64,000 nucleotides of DNA from positions 512,661,565-512,725,564 of the forward strand of contig NC_053390.1 in the NCBI RefSeq assembly GCF_905171765.1, written 5' to 3'. The notes under the pieces were generated by a model. The model was given only the letters and a program-made list of their open reading frames with translations. It searched no databases and was not told the origin of the DNA. A program made the translations under genes and the position numbers. Position 1 is the first letter of the stretch, and each line of letters begins with the position of its first letter. Below, one piece after another: positions 9,338 to 20,450 of the stretch. The stretch is from Bufo bufo (lineage: Eukaryota; Chordata; Amphibia; Anura; Bufonidae).

Positions 9338-11709
9338 TCAAAAACTGCCTCGAATAGCGTCCCTCTGCCATGGCAAGGACCCCTCTGGGCTGTAAAAGTA
9401 GTCTGCATAGAGTTCCCGAACTGCAATGCCTGCAGTCCCAGGTCGTCTATGCAGGGTCCTTTCCAAACCCAAATCTGAAGACGTAGGAAGATCTTCCATG
9501 TCAACAGAAGAGGAAGCCTCTTGAATCCTGGTGAAGTTGTGTAGAACACCACAAGCTTTAATCACCAGGGTAGCATTCTCCAGATCCATCTGTATGGATG
9601 ACAAAAACACCCTCCACTTGCTAGAGAGTATCCCGAAAGCACACTCAACATACCTACGGGCACGAGTCAACCGATAGTTGAATATACGCCTCCTGACATC
9701 CAAACCACGCTTTGGAAAGGGCCGCATCACATGTGGAGTCAATGCAAACCCTTCATCCGCCACAATGACAAATGGAGCCGGCGGACCTGCATATCCGGGC
9801 AGTCTTCTGGACTCGGGCAGGGCAAGCTGGTTGGCACGAAGCCGCTCACCCATTCTAGAAGCACTAAAGATGTGAGCATCCGCAGTGCTTCCATAGGCCC
9901 CGATATCAACCATTATAAACCGGTAATGACTGTCAGCAACAGCCATCAGCACTACCGAAAAATATTGTTTATAATTGAAGAAACGGGTCCCTGAGTGTGG
10001 CGGCTTCTTCACACGGATGTGCTTGCCATCCATTGCCCCGATGCAGTTTGGAAACTGTGCCAAATTTTGGAAGCCCTCAGCAATCCGAACCCAATCGTCC
10101 ACCTTGGGCTGCGGCATCACCGTCTCTCGGAGTTGCTGCCAGAAGACATGGCAAGTGTGACGTACAATTCGCGAGATCGTCGAGGTTCCTAAAAGAAACT
10201 CAAAATGCAGGGATGCAAAAGAGTTCCCAGTTGCAAGGAATCTGTTTAAAAACAAAAACAAACAATAAGTCAGCAGCAAATCAAAGGGAACAACAGATTC
10301 ATGAATCACGTATAATGTTGTATACAATACATGATTGTAAACACCCTATGTCTAGTGGTGGGGAACCTATGGGACGGGTGCCAGAGCCGGCACTCAAGGC
10401 CCTCTCTGTGGGCACCCACACCCTTTGAAAAGTCTATTGTTTAACAATATACACCTTAGACTTTACAAAGCATTCATCAGCACAGGGCACACTATGAAAA
10501 GGACAGGCAGCACTGAATTTAAGCGGCCAATTATAGCAAAATGATAAAATGCAATGACGCTAAACTATATTGGACTCTAGTATTCATGTTAAATTGCTGT
10601 GTTGACATTTTGCAATAAAAGCGTTAGTTATGGGTTGAAGTTTGGAAACTCAGTCTGAAAACGGTTCGCCATCACTGACCTATGTCATTTGTTGATTAAT
10701 CCACAAATAAGAAAAAAGGGTGTATATGAGCAAAACACTAACAGCTATTGGGGTGTGGGCAGTACTACCACAACTAAGTGACATCAACTGTGGTTAGCCC
10801 CTTTAAAATGCAGAAAATGATGTGCAAGTTCAAAATTATGAGAACATTAGGCATGATGAGGACGTTAGCTGGAAATCTCTGGGGTTGGTAGCAGCACAAT
10901 CCTACAAAATAGTGTACAGACCGGTACATATACTTCAAACAGGGTGGTGCACACAGATAGGGATCCTGACAGAGGGACCCAATTCTCCCAGACACTACAA
11001 AAATCCCCAGCACTCGCCAGTAATTGACGAAAAATTATGAATTAGTCACTCAGACAGGCAGGTTACAGCCTGCTGTAACATGGCTGACTGACTGACTGAA
11101 TAAAACACAATTTTTAACAAACTACTGGCGAGTACTGAGGATTATTGGAGTGTCTGGAGGACGTTAGGTGAACACAAGTTTAAAACTTGCACAAAAAAAA
11201 AAAAAAACTTCAATATTGGGATGTTATGTGACAGGGATTAACGTGATAAAAAAACCAACCATTAAAAAAAAAAAAAAAAAAAAACATTATTGGCAAAGAA
11301 ATGTTACTTCAGCAAACATTTTCTAGCACATGTTACTCCTGACGGAAGCAGTGCACATTACTGGTGAAACTTTAAATGTAAAATATTGCTTACCTCAACA
11401 TGACGGTGAGCCTTTCCTCTGGAGAAATGCTGCGCCTCATATTGGTGTCCATGAAGGTAAGGACAGTACGTAGAGATGACAGCAAGCGATCAAATGTAGT
11501 GACTGACATCCGACAGAAGGAATAGAACTTCTCAGCCGCAGATCTTTGTAGAGAGTATGAAAGTGTCCTTTCCGGTAACGTTGTGAAACAATCGGATGGA
11601 CCCAAAATCGTCACCTTCTACTCGGTTCCTCATTCAACAAAGGAGTGCGCGGTCCCCATTGCCGAGAAACAACCCAATGCAGTAAGACCTCTCCCTCTGA
11701 ATCAGACAT
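9338..11709 (-). pseudogene. HARBI1-like Harbinger transposase (DDE nuclease), two exons, broken
   Basis: This is the DDE_Tnp_4-type nuclease that cuts Harbinger ends. Exon 2 (10241 down to 9338) is open and holds the catalytic Asp in GAMDGKHIRVKKP, the second Asp in VADEGFALTPHVMRPFPKRG, and the Glu in RARRYVECAFGILSSKWRV, so all three residues are kept. Exon 1 (11709 to 11394) has ATG at 11709 and ends TTGAG before GTAAGC; joining to A-TTC gives the family sequence RLTVML-RFLATGNSF. The intron is 11393-10242. Lesions are in exon 1: a TGA at 11613-11611 where an Arg codon is expected (CGA to TGA, a CpG change), and a frameshift at about 11540-11550, since RFWVHP and EKFYSFCRMS lie in different frames. 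The protein is therefore not made intact. Confidence 0.88.
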
Positions 11710-11993
11710 GGTGATACAGCAAAGAGAAGCAACCAAATGAACCTCTGTACTCTGTAAAGACTACAGAAAATGGCCACAAAACCAAACTCAGGTGACCTTC
11801 ATTTATACCAGTATCCTGGGTGGAGTTATTAAAATTAAATTTTTTTCACCATTCCTTGTTTTCTGACGGGCCGCAAAAAAAACGGGCACACGGACACACG
11901 GAAGCACAACGGAAGAAAAAACGGGCACGGATCACGGTACAACGGGACCACGTTTTGCGGTATGTAAAAAAATACTGTCGTGTGCATGAGGCC
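11710..11993. other. Right terminal region of the Harbinger element
   Basis: This is non-coding sequence upstream of the transposase start, ending in the inverted repeat. It contains CCGT- and ACGGG-rich words (11867-11960) of the type also seen in the left end and in the Harbinger-type MITEs elsewhere in the window. Confidence 0.6.
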
Positions 11994-11996
11994 TAA

Positions 11997-12381
11997 GTCT
12001 GTTAAATATAAATTACATTTAGTATTTGCATTTGGCATAAAATTAGGTGATTATACCACATTTTAGAATGCTGAATCTAGTGCATAAGTCTGACTTTTCT
12101 CTAAAATGTCAGGTTTACCACATATACAGGGTTGCAAGTCCTGTGTGGTAGCACAAGTAAGCGCTCTTGATTTTACTGAAGGAAGTGTCACTGGCCCTGG
12201 ATAGAGCTGCACTGGCACTGATGACCTAGGCTCCTGGAGCTTGCATCCCTAATCCCAAACATGGTGCTCCTAATAGGGATGAGAGAACCCGAACTTTGCG
12301 AGTTCAGGAACCCAGACTTTTTAACTAAAGTCCGGGTTGGCGTTCGGTGTTCAGGTGATTTTATTATTTTCCGTTATAACA
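11997..12381. other. Unassigned flank
   Basis: No gene was recognised. From about 12272 it contains a degenerate copy of the GGGATGAG / CCCGAACTT repeat found in the foldback that follows. Confidence 0.4.
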
Positions 12382-12807
12382 TGCCTTTCCATAGTTTGGA
12401 GCTAGGGATGAGCGAACCTGTGGAAGTTCGGGTTTGCCAGGTTCGGACGAACTTCAGGTCAAAGTTCCAACTTTACTTTATTATTTTCCGTTATAACATG
12501 GTTTTAGCAGAAAAGAATAGCATTCTCACCACCACATTGGTGGTTGTGCAGGTCCTGCTGAAAGAAGATAGAAGACACTGCAACAGCTCATTTAAGTAGG
12601 TAAGGATGAGTTTGTTAGTTTTTTTGCCCCTAAATGGCCATATTCTTTTGCATTCTGTCTTATGAATGCTATTATTTTCTGCTATAACCATGTTATAACG
12701 GAAAATAATAAAGTTTAGTTCTAACTTTGACCTGAAGTTTATCCGAACCCGGCAAACCCAAACTTCCACGGATTCGCTCATCCCTAGCTCCAAACTATGG
12801 AAAGGCA
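12382..12807. repeat. Foldback (long inverted repeat) element
   Basis: Arms 12382-12523 and 12664-12807 are near-perfect reverse complements around a spacer of about 140 bp. Each arm contains TAGGGATGAGCGAA or its complement, a hAT-like terminus also present at 38810 and 38986, as well as CCGTTATAACATG. The arms extend past that terminus into CTTTCCATAGTTTGGAGC, so the palindrome includes sequence outside the hAT-like ends. It has no coding capacity. Confidence 0.8.
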
Positions 12808-13379
12808 GTTCCACAGGATGCAGCCTCTTCTCCTAGTTTATTCGATTTGGCAGAGGTGTATTTAGCAATTGCCTAGCAATGTTATTTGTATACTGTATGA
12901 TTGCATTATTTGGGCACTATATAGCACACCTTAACCACCTCAGCCCCCAGTGCTTAAACACCCTGAAAGACCAGGCCACTTTTTACATTTCTGACCTACA
13001 CTACTTTCACCGTTTATTGCTCGGTCATGCAACTTACCACCCAAATGAATTTTACCTCCTTTTCTTCTCACTAATAGAGCTTTCATTTGGTGGTATTTCA
13101 TTGCTGCTGACATTTTTACTTTTTTTGTTATTAATCGAAATTTAACGATTTTTTTGCAAAAAAATGACATTTTTCACTTTCAGTTGTCAAATTTTGCAAA
13201 AAAAACGAGATCCATATAGAAATTTTGCTCTAAATTTATAGTTCTACATGTCTTTGATAAAAAAAAAATGTTTGGGTAAAAAAAAAATGATTTGGGTAAA
13301 AGTTATAGCGTTTACAAACTATGGTACAAAAATGTGAATTTCCGCTTTTTGAAGCAGCTCTGACTTTCTGAGCACCTGT

Positions 13380-15740
13380 CATGTTTCCTGAGGTTCTACA
13401 ATGCCCAGACAGTACAAACACCCCACAAATGACCCCATTTCGGAAAGTACACACCCTAAGGTATTCGCTGATGGGCATAGTGAGTTCATAGAACTTTTTA
13501 TTTTTTGTCACAAGTTAGCGGAAAATGATGATTTTTATTTTTTATTTTTTTTTCTTACAAAGTCTCATATTCCACTAACTTGTGACAAAAAATAAAAACT
13601 TCTATGAACTCTCTTCTTTCCAAAATGGGGTCACTTGTGGGGTAGTTATACTGCCCTGGCATTCTAGGGGCCCAAATGAGTGGTAAGGAGTTTGAAATCA
13701 AATTCAGAAAAAAATGACCTGTGAAATCCGAAAGGTGCTCTTTGGAATATGGGCCCCTTTGCCCACCTAAGCTGCAAAAAAGTGTCACACATCTGGTATC
13801 TCCGTACTCAGGAGAAGGTGGGGAATGTGTTTTGGGGTGTTATTTTATATATACCCATGCTGGGTGAGAGAAATATCTTGGCAAAAGACAACTTTTCCCA
13901 TTTTTTTATACAAAGTTGGCATTTGACCAAGATATTTATCTCACCCCACAAGTGACCCCATTTTGGAAATAAGACACCCCAAGGTATTCCGTGAGGGGCA
14001 TGGAGAGTTCCTAGAATTTTTTATTTTTTGTCACAAGTTAGTGGAAAATGATGATTTATTATTTTTTTTTTCATACAAAGTCTCATATTCCACTAACTTG
14101 TGACAAAAAATAAAAACTTCCATGAACTCACTATGCCCATCAGCGAATACCTTGGGGTCTCTTCTTTCCAAAATGGGGTCACTTGTGGGGTAGTTATACT
14201 GCCCTGGCATTCTTTGGGCCCAAATGTGTGGTAAGGAGTTTGAAATCAAATTCAGTAAAAAATGACCTGTGAAATCCGAAAGGTGCTCTTTGGAATGTGG
14301 GCCTCTTTGCCCACCTAGGCTGCAAAAAAGTGTCACACATCTGGTATCGCCGTACTCAGGAGAAGTTGAGGAATGTGTTTTGGGGTGTCTTTTTACATAT
14401 ACCCATGCTGGGTGAGATAAATATCTTGGTCAAATGCCAACTTTGTATAAAATAATGGGAAAAGTTGTCTTTTGCCAAGATATTTCTCTCACCCAGCATG
14501 GGTATATATAAAATAACACTCCAAAACACATTCCCCACCTTCTCCTGAGTACGGAGATACCAGATGTGTGACACTTTTTTGCAGCCTAGGTGGGCAAAGG
14601 GGCCCATATTCCAAAGAGCACCTTTCGGATTTCACAGGTCATTTTTTTCAGAATTTGATTTCAAACTCCTTACCACACATTTGGGCCCCTAGAATGCCAG
14701 GGCAGTATAACTACCCCACAAGTGACCCCATTTTGGAAAGAAGAGACCCCAAGGTATTCGCTGATGGGCATAGTGAGTTCATAGAAGTTTTTATTTTTTG
14801 TCACAAGTTAGTGGAATATGAGACTTTGTATGAAAAAAAAAAAAAAAAAAATCATCATTTTCCACTAACTTGTGACAAAAAATAAAAAATTCTAGGAACT
14901 CTCCATGCCCCTCACAGAATACCTTGGGGTGTCTTCTTTCCAAAATGGGGTCACTTGTGGGGTAGTTATACTGCCCTGGCATTTTCCAGGGGCCCAAATG
15001 TGTGGTAAGTAGGTAAATGACCTGTGAAATCCGAAAGGTGCTCTTTGGAATGTGGGCCCCTTTGCCCACCTAGGCTGCAAAAAAGTGTCACACATCTGGT
15101 ATCTCCGTACTCAGGAGAAGGTGGGGAATGTGTTTTGGGGTGTCATTTTACATATACCCATGCTGGGTGAGAGAAATATCTTGGCAAAAGATATACAAAG
15201 TTGGCATTTGACCAAGATATTTATCTCACCCAGCATGGGTATATGTAAAAAGACACCCCAAAACACATTCCTGAACTTCTCCTGAATACAGAGATACCAG
15301 ATGTGTGACACTTTTTTGCAGCCTAGGTGGGCAAAGGGGCCCAAATTCCTTTTAGGAGGGCATTTTTAGACATTTGGATACCAGACTTCTTCTCACGCTT
15401 TGGGGCCCCTAAAATGCCAGGGCAGTATAAATACCCCACATGTGACCCCATTTTGGAAAGAAGACACCCCAAGGTATTCAATGAGGGGCATGGCGAGTTC
15501 ATTGAAAAAAAAATTTTTGGGCACAAGTTAGCGGAAATTGATTTTTTTGATTTTGTTCTCACAAAGTCTCCCTTTCCGCTAACTTGGGACAAAAATTTCA
15601 ATCTTTCATGGACTCAATATGCCCCTCAGCGAATACCTTGGGGTGTCTTCTTTCCAAAATGGTGTTATTTGTGGGGTGTTTGTACTGCCCTGGCATTTGA
15701 GGGTCTCCGCAATCATTACATGTATGCCCAGCATTAGGAG
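13380..15740. repeat. Subterminal block of nested palindromes in piggyBac
   Basis: Modules carrying CCAAAATGGGGTCACTT, TAGTTATACTGCCCTGGCAT, GTCACAAGTTAGTGGAA and ATACCCATGCTGGGTGAGA alternate in orientation. At least seven turn-points are visible (near 13547, 13905, 14065, 14440, 14840, 15200, 15560), so each module appears several times in both orientations. No coding sequence lies here; short frames through it are repeat artefacts. Confidence 0.85.
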
Positions 15741-16568
15741 TTTCTGCTATTCTCCTTATATTGAGCATACGGGTAATGAGATTTTTTTTTTCCGTTCAGC
15801 CTCTGGGCTGAAAGAAAAAAATGAACGGCACAGATTTCTTCATTCGCATCGATCAATGTGGATGAAAAAATCTCTGCCAAAAAAAGAAAAAGGAGGGGAA
15901 AGGCGTCTGCCAGGACATAGGAGCTCCGCCCAACATCCATACCCACTTCAGCTCGTATGCCCTGGCAAACCAGATTTCTCTATTCACATCAATCGATGTG
16001 GATGAATAAATCATTGCCGGGATTTTTTTTTTTATATATACAAAGTGTTTGCCAAAGTATATGAACACCGCCACCTCCTCAGCTCATATGCCTCGGCAAA
16101 CATATCTTTTACTGCAGAGGAGAAATCTCGTCTTGCAGCGCCGCATACACCGACTTGCGTGTAATCTGACAGCAGCGCAATGCTTCTGTCCGAATGCACA
16201 TCAGTGCTGCAGCTGGTCGATCGGTTGGTCCACCTGGAAGGTAAAAAAAACAAAACAAAAAAGAAAAAACCAGGCCGCAAAGCAATAACTTTATTAACTG
16301 TTGAACAGAACATAGAAACTTTTTTTAAACTTTTTTAACTGAACGTTTAACTTTTTTACTTACCGGTATTTTTTTTTTTGTTTAGTTTTTTTTACCTTTA
16401 TAGAGCAAACCTCTCCTTCCCCATGGGACAATGTGCAAAGCGCAAATCGCCCAAAGATGTGGCGAAGTACGTTATGCACTTTATCCCAGGTGAAAGGAGA
16501 GGTTTGCAGCAGCTGTGAGAGAAAGGGCCCTAATAGCCCTGTGTGCCTGTCCTGGTGAGATGTGATCC
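15741..16568. other. piggyBac left internal region downstream of the transposase
   Basis: AT-rich spacer with poly(T)/poly(A) runs. It holds two short similar stretches with ATTC(A/G)CATC.ATC.ATGTGGATGAA (about 15840-15868 and 15978-16006). No gene seen. It should contain the transposase 3' end. Confidence 0.5.
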
Positions 16569-18521
16569 CTATGCTAGGTGTACCTGTGTGTGGTACTTCC
16601 GGAAACACTCACCATAGCATAGGGCAGGGTGGTCCGGACAGTCAGGACAGAAATAGCGGGTGTCACGCCTTATTCCACTCCTGCTACAGACACGACATTT
16701 TTTTCGGGGTGGCGGTTGGGTTGAGGTACCAGCAACGACACTGGGGAAATGTCGCTCGTGTAGACGGCTAACTACACTGGTGGATGGGGCCACGGAACCT
16801 CCCGGATAAATGAGGTTCTCGATGATCTCTTCCTGGAATTTGAGGAAGGATCCTGTTCTCCCAGCCTTACTGTAGAGAACAAAACTATTATAGGCAGCCA
16901 ATTGAATTAAATATACAGACACCTTCTTATACCAGCGTCTGGTTCTGCGGGAAACTAAATAGGGAGCCAACATCTGGTCATTGAAGTCCACCCCTCCCAT
17001 GAGCGCATTATAGTCGTGGACTGAGAGGGGCTTTTCAATGACACGGGTTGCCCTTTCAATTTGGATTGTCGTGTCTGCGTGAATGGAGGAGAGCATGTAA
17101 ACGTCACGCTTGTCTCTCCATTTCACCGCGAGCAGTTCTTCGTTACACAAGGCAGCCCTCTCCCCCCTTGCAAGACGGGTGGTTACAAGCCGTTGGGGGA
17201 AGCCCACGCGACTAGTTCGCGCGGTGCCACAGGCGCAAATCCGTTCTAGAAACAAATGCCTAAAGAGGGCCACACTTGTGTAAAAATTGTCCACATAAAG
17301 ATGGTACCCCTTGCCGAATAAGGGTGACACCAAGTCCCAGACTGTCTTCCCACTGCTCCCCAGGTAGTCAGGGCAACCGACCGGCTCCAGGGTCTGATCT
17401 TTTCCCTCATAGATCTGAAATTTGTGGGTATAGCCTGTGGCCCTTTCACAGAGCTTATACAATTTGACCCCATACCGGGCACGCTTGCTTGGGATGTATT
17501 GTTTGAAGCCAAGGCGCCCGGTAAAATGTATTAGGGACTCGTCTACGCAGATGTTTTGCTCGGGGGTATACAAATCTGCAAATTTCTGGTTGAAATGGTC
17601 TATGAGGGGCCGAATTTTGTGGAGCCGGTCAAAAGATGGGTGGCCTCTGGGACGGGAGGTGGTGTTGTCGCTAAAGTGCAGGAAACGCAGGATGGTCTCA
17701 AATCGTGTCCTGGACATAGCAGCAGAGAACATGGGCATGTGATGAATCGGGTTCGTGGACCAATATGACCGCAATTCATGCTTTTTAGTTAGACCCATGT
17801 TGAGGAGAAGGCCCAGAAAAATTTTAAGTTCGGAAACTTGGACTGGTTTCCACCGGAAAGACTGGGCATAAGAGCTTCCCGGGTTGGCGGATATAAATTG
17901 TGTGGCATACCGGTTTGTCTCTGCCACGACTAAGTCCAAGATCTCCGCAGTCAAGAACAGCTCAAAAAATCCCAGGGCCGAACCGATTTGAGCCGTCTCA
18001 ACCCGAACTCCAGACTGGGCGGTGAAAGGGGGAACTACAGGTGCGGCTGAAGTTGGTGACTGCCAATCAGGGTTTGCCAGCACCTCAGGGATTCTAGGGG
18101 CTCTACGGGCCTGTCTGCGCGGTGGCTGCGACGGGGTAACTAGTGCACGTGCCACCGTACCAGCTTCAACTGCCCTTCTGGTGCTCGCCACGTCACCATG
18201 TTGTACGGCAGTGCTGGTACTAGGTCCAGGAAGGGCTGCGCTGCTGGTGTATGCCTCACCACGTGATCCGGCAGCGACAGCCCCACTCTGCTGCTCTTGA
18301 AGCGGATCCTGCATAACCTGTGGTCTAGCGACACGGGGCCGGGTACGCCTGGTGCTGCCAGGGACCTCCACCTCCTCGTCCGAACTTTGGGTCAGAGAGC
18401 CACTGCTTTCCACAGGTTCATATTCTGACCCGCTAGATTCGTCAGATGAGGGTTCCCACTCCTCATCCGACTGGGTCAGAATCCTGTAGGCCTCTTCAGA
18501 AGAATACCCCCTGTTTGACAT
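16569..18521 (-). CDS. piggyBac transposase, 650 residues, apparently intact
   Basis: The product excises and inserts the element at TTAA sites in the nucleus. From ATG 18521 the frame is open for 650 codons. Residues 1-150 are acidic and Ser-rich (SDEEWEPSSDESSGSEYEPVESSG), then Arg/Pro-rich, as in the disordered N-termini of PGBD4-type proteins. The DDE_Tnp_1_7 core follows, with family landmarks FLGLLLNMGLTKKHELRSYW, SRTRFETILRFLHFSDN, and the three catalytic Asp in ICVDESLIHFTGR, HLYVDNFYTSVALF and MGGVDFNDQML. The C-terminus is a Cys/His-rich domain (CRVCSRSG...YFCPDCPDHPALCYGECFRKYH), which in the family binds the ends. The length fits complete vertebrate copies, and no stop or frameshift is visible. 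The matching TTAA-flanked termini make this the strongest candidate for a functional gene here; activity is not shown. Confidence 0.95.
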   Translation of the reverse strand: MSNRGYSSEEAYRILTQSDEEWEPSSDESSGSEYEPVESSGSLTQSSDEEVEVPGSTRRTRPRVARPQVMQDPLQEQQSGAVAAGSRGEAYTSSAALPGPSTSTAVQHGDVASTRRAVEAGTVARALVTPSQPPRRQARRAPRIPEVLANPDWQSPTSAAPVVPPFTAQSGVRVETAQIGSALGFFELFLTAEILDLVVAETNRYATQFISANPGSSYAQSFRWKPVQVSELKIFLGLLLNMGLTKKHELRSYWSTNPIHHMPMFSAAMSRTRFETILRFLHFSDNTTSRPRGHPSFDRLHKIRPLIDHFNQKFADLYTPEQNICVDESLIHFTGRLGFKQYIPSKRARYGVKLYKLCERATGYTHKFQIYEGKDQTLEPVGCPDYLGSSGKTVWDLVSPLFGKGYHLYVDNFYTSVALFRHLFLERICACGTARTSRVGFPQRLVTTRLARGERAALCNEELLAVKWRDKRDVYMLSSIHADTTIQIERATRVIEKPLSVHDYNALMGGVDFNDQMLAPYLVSRRTRRWYKKVSVYLIQLAAYNSFVLYSKAGRTGSFLKFQEEIIENLIYPGGSVAPSTSVVSRLHERHFPSVVAGTSTQPPPRKKCRVCSRSGIRRDTRYFCPDCPDHPALCYGECFRKYHTQVHLA

Positions 18522-19473
18522 TTTGGACTACTAAATTTAGGGGTATTCCCTGAGACTACCCAAGAAAAAAAGCAAGCCTGTCTTACAAAGGGGAGGCTAG
18601 CGAAGTACCGGAGGCCGCTGCGGTTGATAAAAAATATCAAAACTGATTTTTTTATCGCCGCAGTGCGTGTAAAGTGAATGTGCAGTGATCAAAAAACAAA
18701 TTTTTTTTTGTCACTGCGGTGGGGCGGGCGTGGGTGAACGCACGTGTGGGCGACCGATCAGGCCTGATCGGGCAAACACTGCGTTTTGAGTGGAGGGCGA
18801 GCTAAGGTGACACTAATACTATTATAGATCTGACCGTGATCAGTTTTGATCACTTACAGATACTATAAAAGTACAAATGCTGATTAGCGATACGCTAAAC
18901 AGCGAATAAAAGTGACTGCGGTGCGGTGGGCTGGGCGCTAACTGACGCTAACTACCTAACCAAGGGGCCTAAACTATCCCTAAAACCTAACAGCCAATAC
19001 TAGTGAAAAAAAAAAGTGACAGTTTACACTGATCACTTTTTGTCTTTCACTAAGTGATTGACAGGGGGCGATCAAGGGGTTAATTAGGATGATGGGGGTG
19101 ATGGAAGGTGATCAGGGGCTAAGGTGTAGTGTTGGTGGGTACTCACAGTGATCTCTGCTTCTCTGCTGGATCCAACCGACGAAAAGGACCAGCAGAGAAG
19201 CAGAGAAGCCATATAACAGATCATATTTACTAATATGATCTGTTATCTGGCTTCTGATTTGATTTTTTGAAAATCGCCAGCCTGCCAGCCAATGATCGTT
19301 GCTGGCAGGCTGGTGACGAAATACTTCTTTAACTTTTGCCGGCCCGCGATGCGCATGCGCGGGCCGGCAATGCACGAAATCTCGCGTCTCGCGAGAGGAC
19401 GCACCGGCGCGTCCACCCAGAACAACAGGACCGCCGCAAAGACGCAATCCTGCGTACGGCGGTCCTGAGGAGG
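18522..19473. other. piggyBac 5' region and right terminus
   Basis: Upstream region of the transposase, with repeated GATCA and CACT/AGTG words (18610-19110) and three strong hairpins near the end. The terminal 150 bp is CpG-rich (about 19335-19470). A promoter is expected here, but no clear TATA box was identified. Confidence 0.55.
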
Positions 19474-19477
19474 TTAA

Positions 19478-19878
19478 AGGGGTTATCCGATTTCTGAAAC
19501 ATCCCACCATGTGCCGGGCCCCTCAGATGTAATATACTTACCCCGCTCCACAAAGCACTCCTGGTCCCCGCACCGCTGCTGCTGCTTCCCCCTGCACACG
19601 GATGAAAACATCCTGTGTCGGGGGGGAGCAGCCAATTGCAGGCAGGGACGGGGACAAGCCTTCCCAGCATCGCGGGTGATGCTAGGGAGGCTCGTCTCTA
19701 TCCCTGCCTGCCATTGGCTGCTCCCCTCCAACAACGGATGTTTTCATCCATGTGCAGGGTGAAGCAGCAGCGGCGGTGTGGGGACCAGGAGTGGCGCCGG
19801 GAGCGAAGAGCGGGTAAGTATATTACCTGTGAGGGGCCTGGCACATGGAGGGTATGTTTCAGAAATCGGATAACCCTT
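19478..19878. mobile_element. T2/Kolobok-type MITE
   Basis: Near-perfect terminal inverted repeats, AAAGGGGTTATCCGATTTCT and complement, are enclosed by TTAA at 19474-19477 and 19879-19882. The TTAAAGG start is diagnostic of the amphibian T2 group in the Kolobok superfamily. The two halves (about 19540-19640 and 19690-19800) repeat GCAGCAGCGG and ATGTTTTCATC words in inverted form, giving a folded-back interior. It has no coding capacity. Its left TTAA is also the right TTAA of the piggyBac element. Confidence 0.85.
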
Positions 19879-19882
19879 TTAA

Positions 19883-20450
19883 GAGGGTGCATCAAGAGAA
19901 CATTTTACATTGGACATCAACTTGTCCTTTTCTTAAGTCAATATGCTTTGAAACAGTGGAACCTTGTTCTACAACCAGTCTGCTTCTTCTTATAGTAAGG
20001 TGCATTGTCTAATGTATCCTCCAGTTTTTCACAAGGAATCCTTGCTACGAGGTTAGAATTTAGCCAGTCATGGTGTTCAGGGCTGTCACCAGCTGTCAGT
20101 GAGACCTGTCAATGAAGAGACACAGAAAGTTCAGTCAGGTGCAGCAAAAGGTCAGCGTAAGGCGAGGAATAACAAATCCAGTGGACGAGGTTAAAGACAG
20201 AGTAGTAAAATGAGTACAGAGACAGACAAAGACAGCAGAGGGATCCTGTGCAAGAACAGTATATGGAACCCTGGCTATAAGGGAGCTCATCATCGAGCCT
20301 ATTTAATGCTTCTCAAACAATCCAACAGCAATAATGAGCTAAGATATTAATTAGTCCAGTGCTTTATTTGTTTTTTTGCATTTGTCAGTAAGCGTGTCCG
20401 CCCTTGTATGGGTATATGTTGTAGCCCAAAACTATGCGGATTCATCTAAT
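19883..20450. other. Unassigned stretch
   Basis: About 570 bp without recognisable gene, inverted repeat or familiar terminus. Confidence 0.4.

Larger units (their letters stand above)
193..11993. mobile_element. Complete PIF/Harbinger DNA transposon, degenerate, with nested LTR element
   Basis: Terminal inverted repeats GGCCTCATGCACACGAC (193-209) and its reverse complement (11977-11993) are flanked by TAA on both sides (190-192 and 11994-11996), the 3-bp target duplication typical of PIF/Harbinger. The element carries the two genes expected of the superfamily in convergent order: a MADF-domain DNA-binding protein (+, 635 to 8830) and a HARBI1-like DDE nuclease (-, 11709 to 9338). About 5.3 kb of its length is a later LTR retrotransposon (3412-8730); without it the element is about 6.5 kb. 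Both genes carry disabling lesions, so the copy looks dead. Confidence 0.93.
12935..19473 (-). mobile_element. piggyBac element with intact-looking transposase
   Basis: TTAA flanks both ends (12931-12934, 19474-19477), the hallmark of piggyBac. Ends match as inverted repeats: CCACCTCAGCCCCC on the left, and CCTCCTCAGGACCGCC read inward from the right. The right 300 bp is GC-rich with strong hairpins (19190-19260, 19276-19318, 19337-19367). The left 2.8 kb is AT-rich and made of repeated inverted modules. The transposase is read leftward (18521-16569). The 6.5-kb length is long for the family because of the repeat block. Confidence 0.93.

Noticed and set aside
13380..15640. Many 70-130-residue frames with repeated PGQYNYPTSDPI or MGPFAHLGCKK sequences
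   Set aside because: They arise from the alternating palindromic modules, on both strands and repeatedly; no coding bias.
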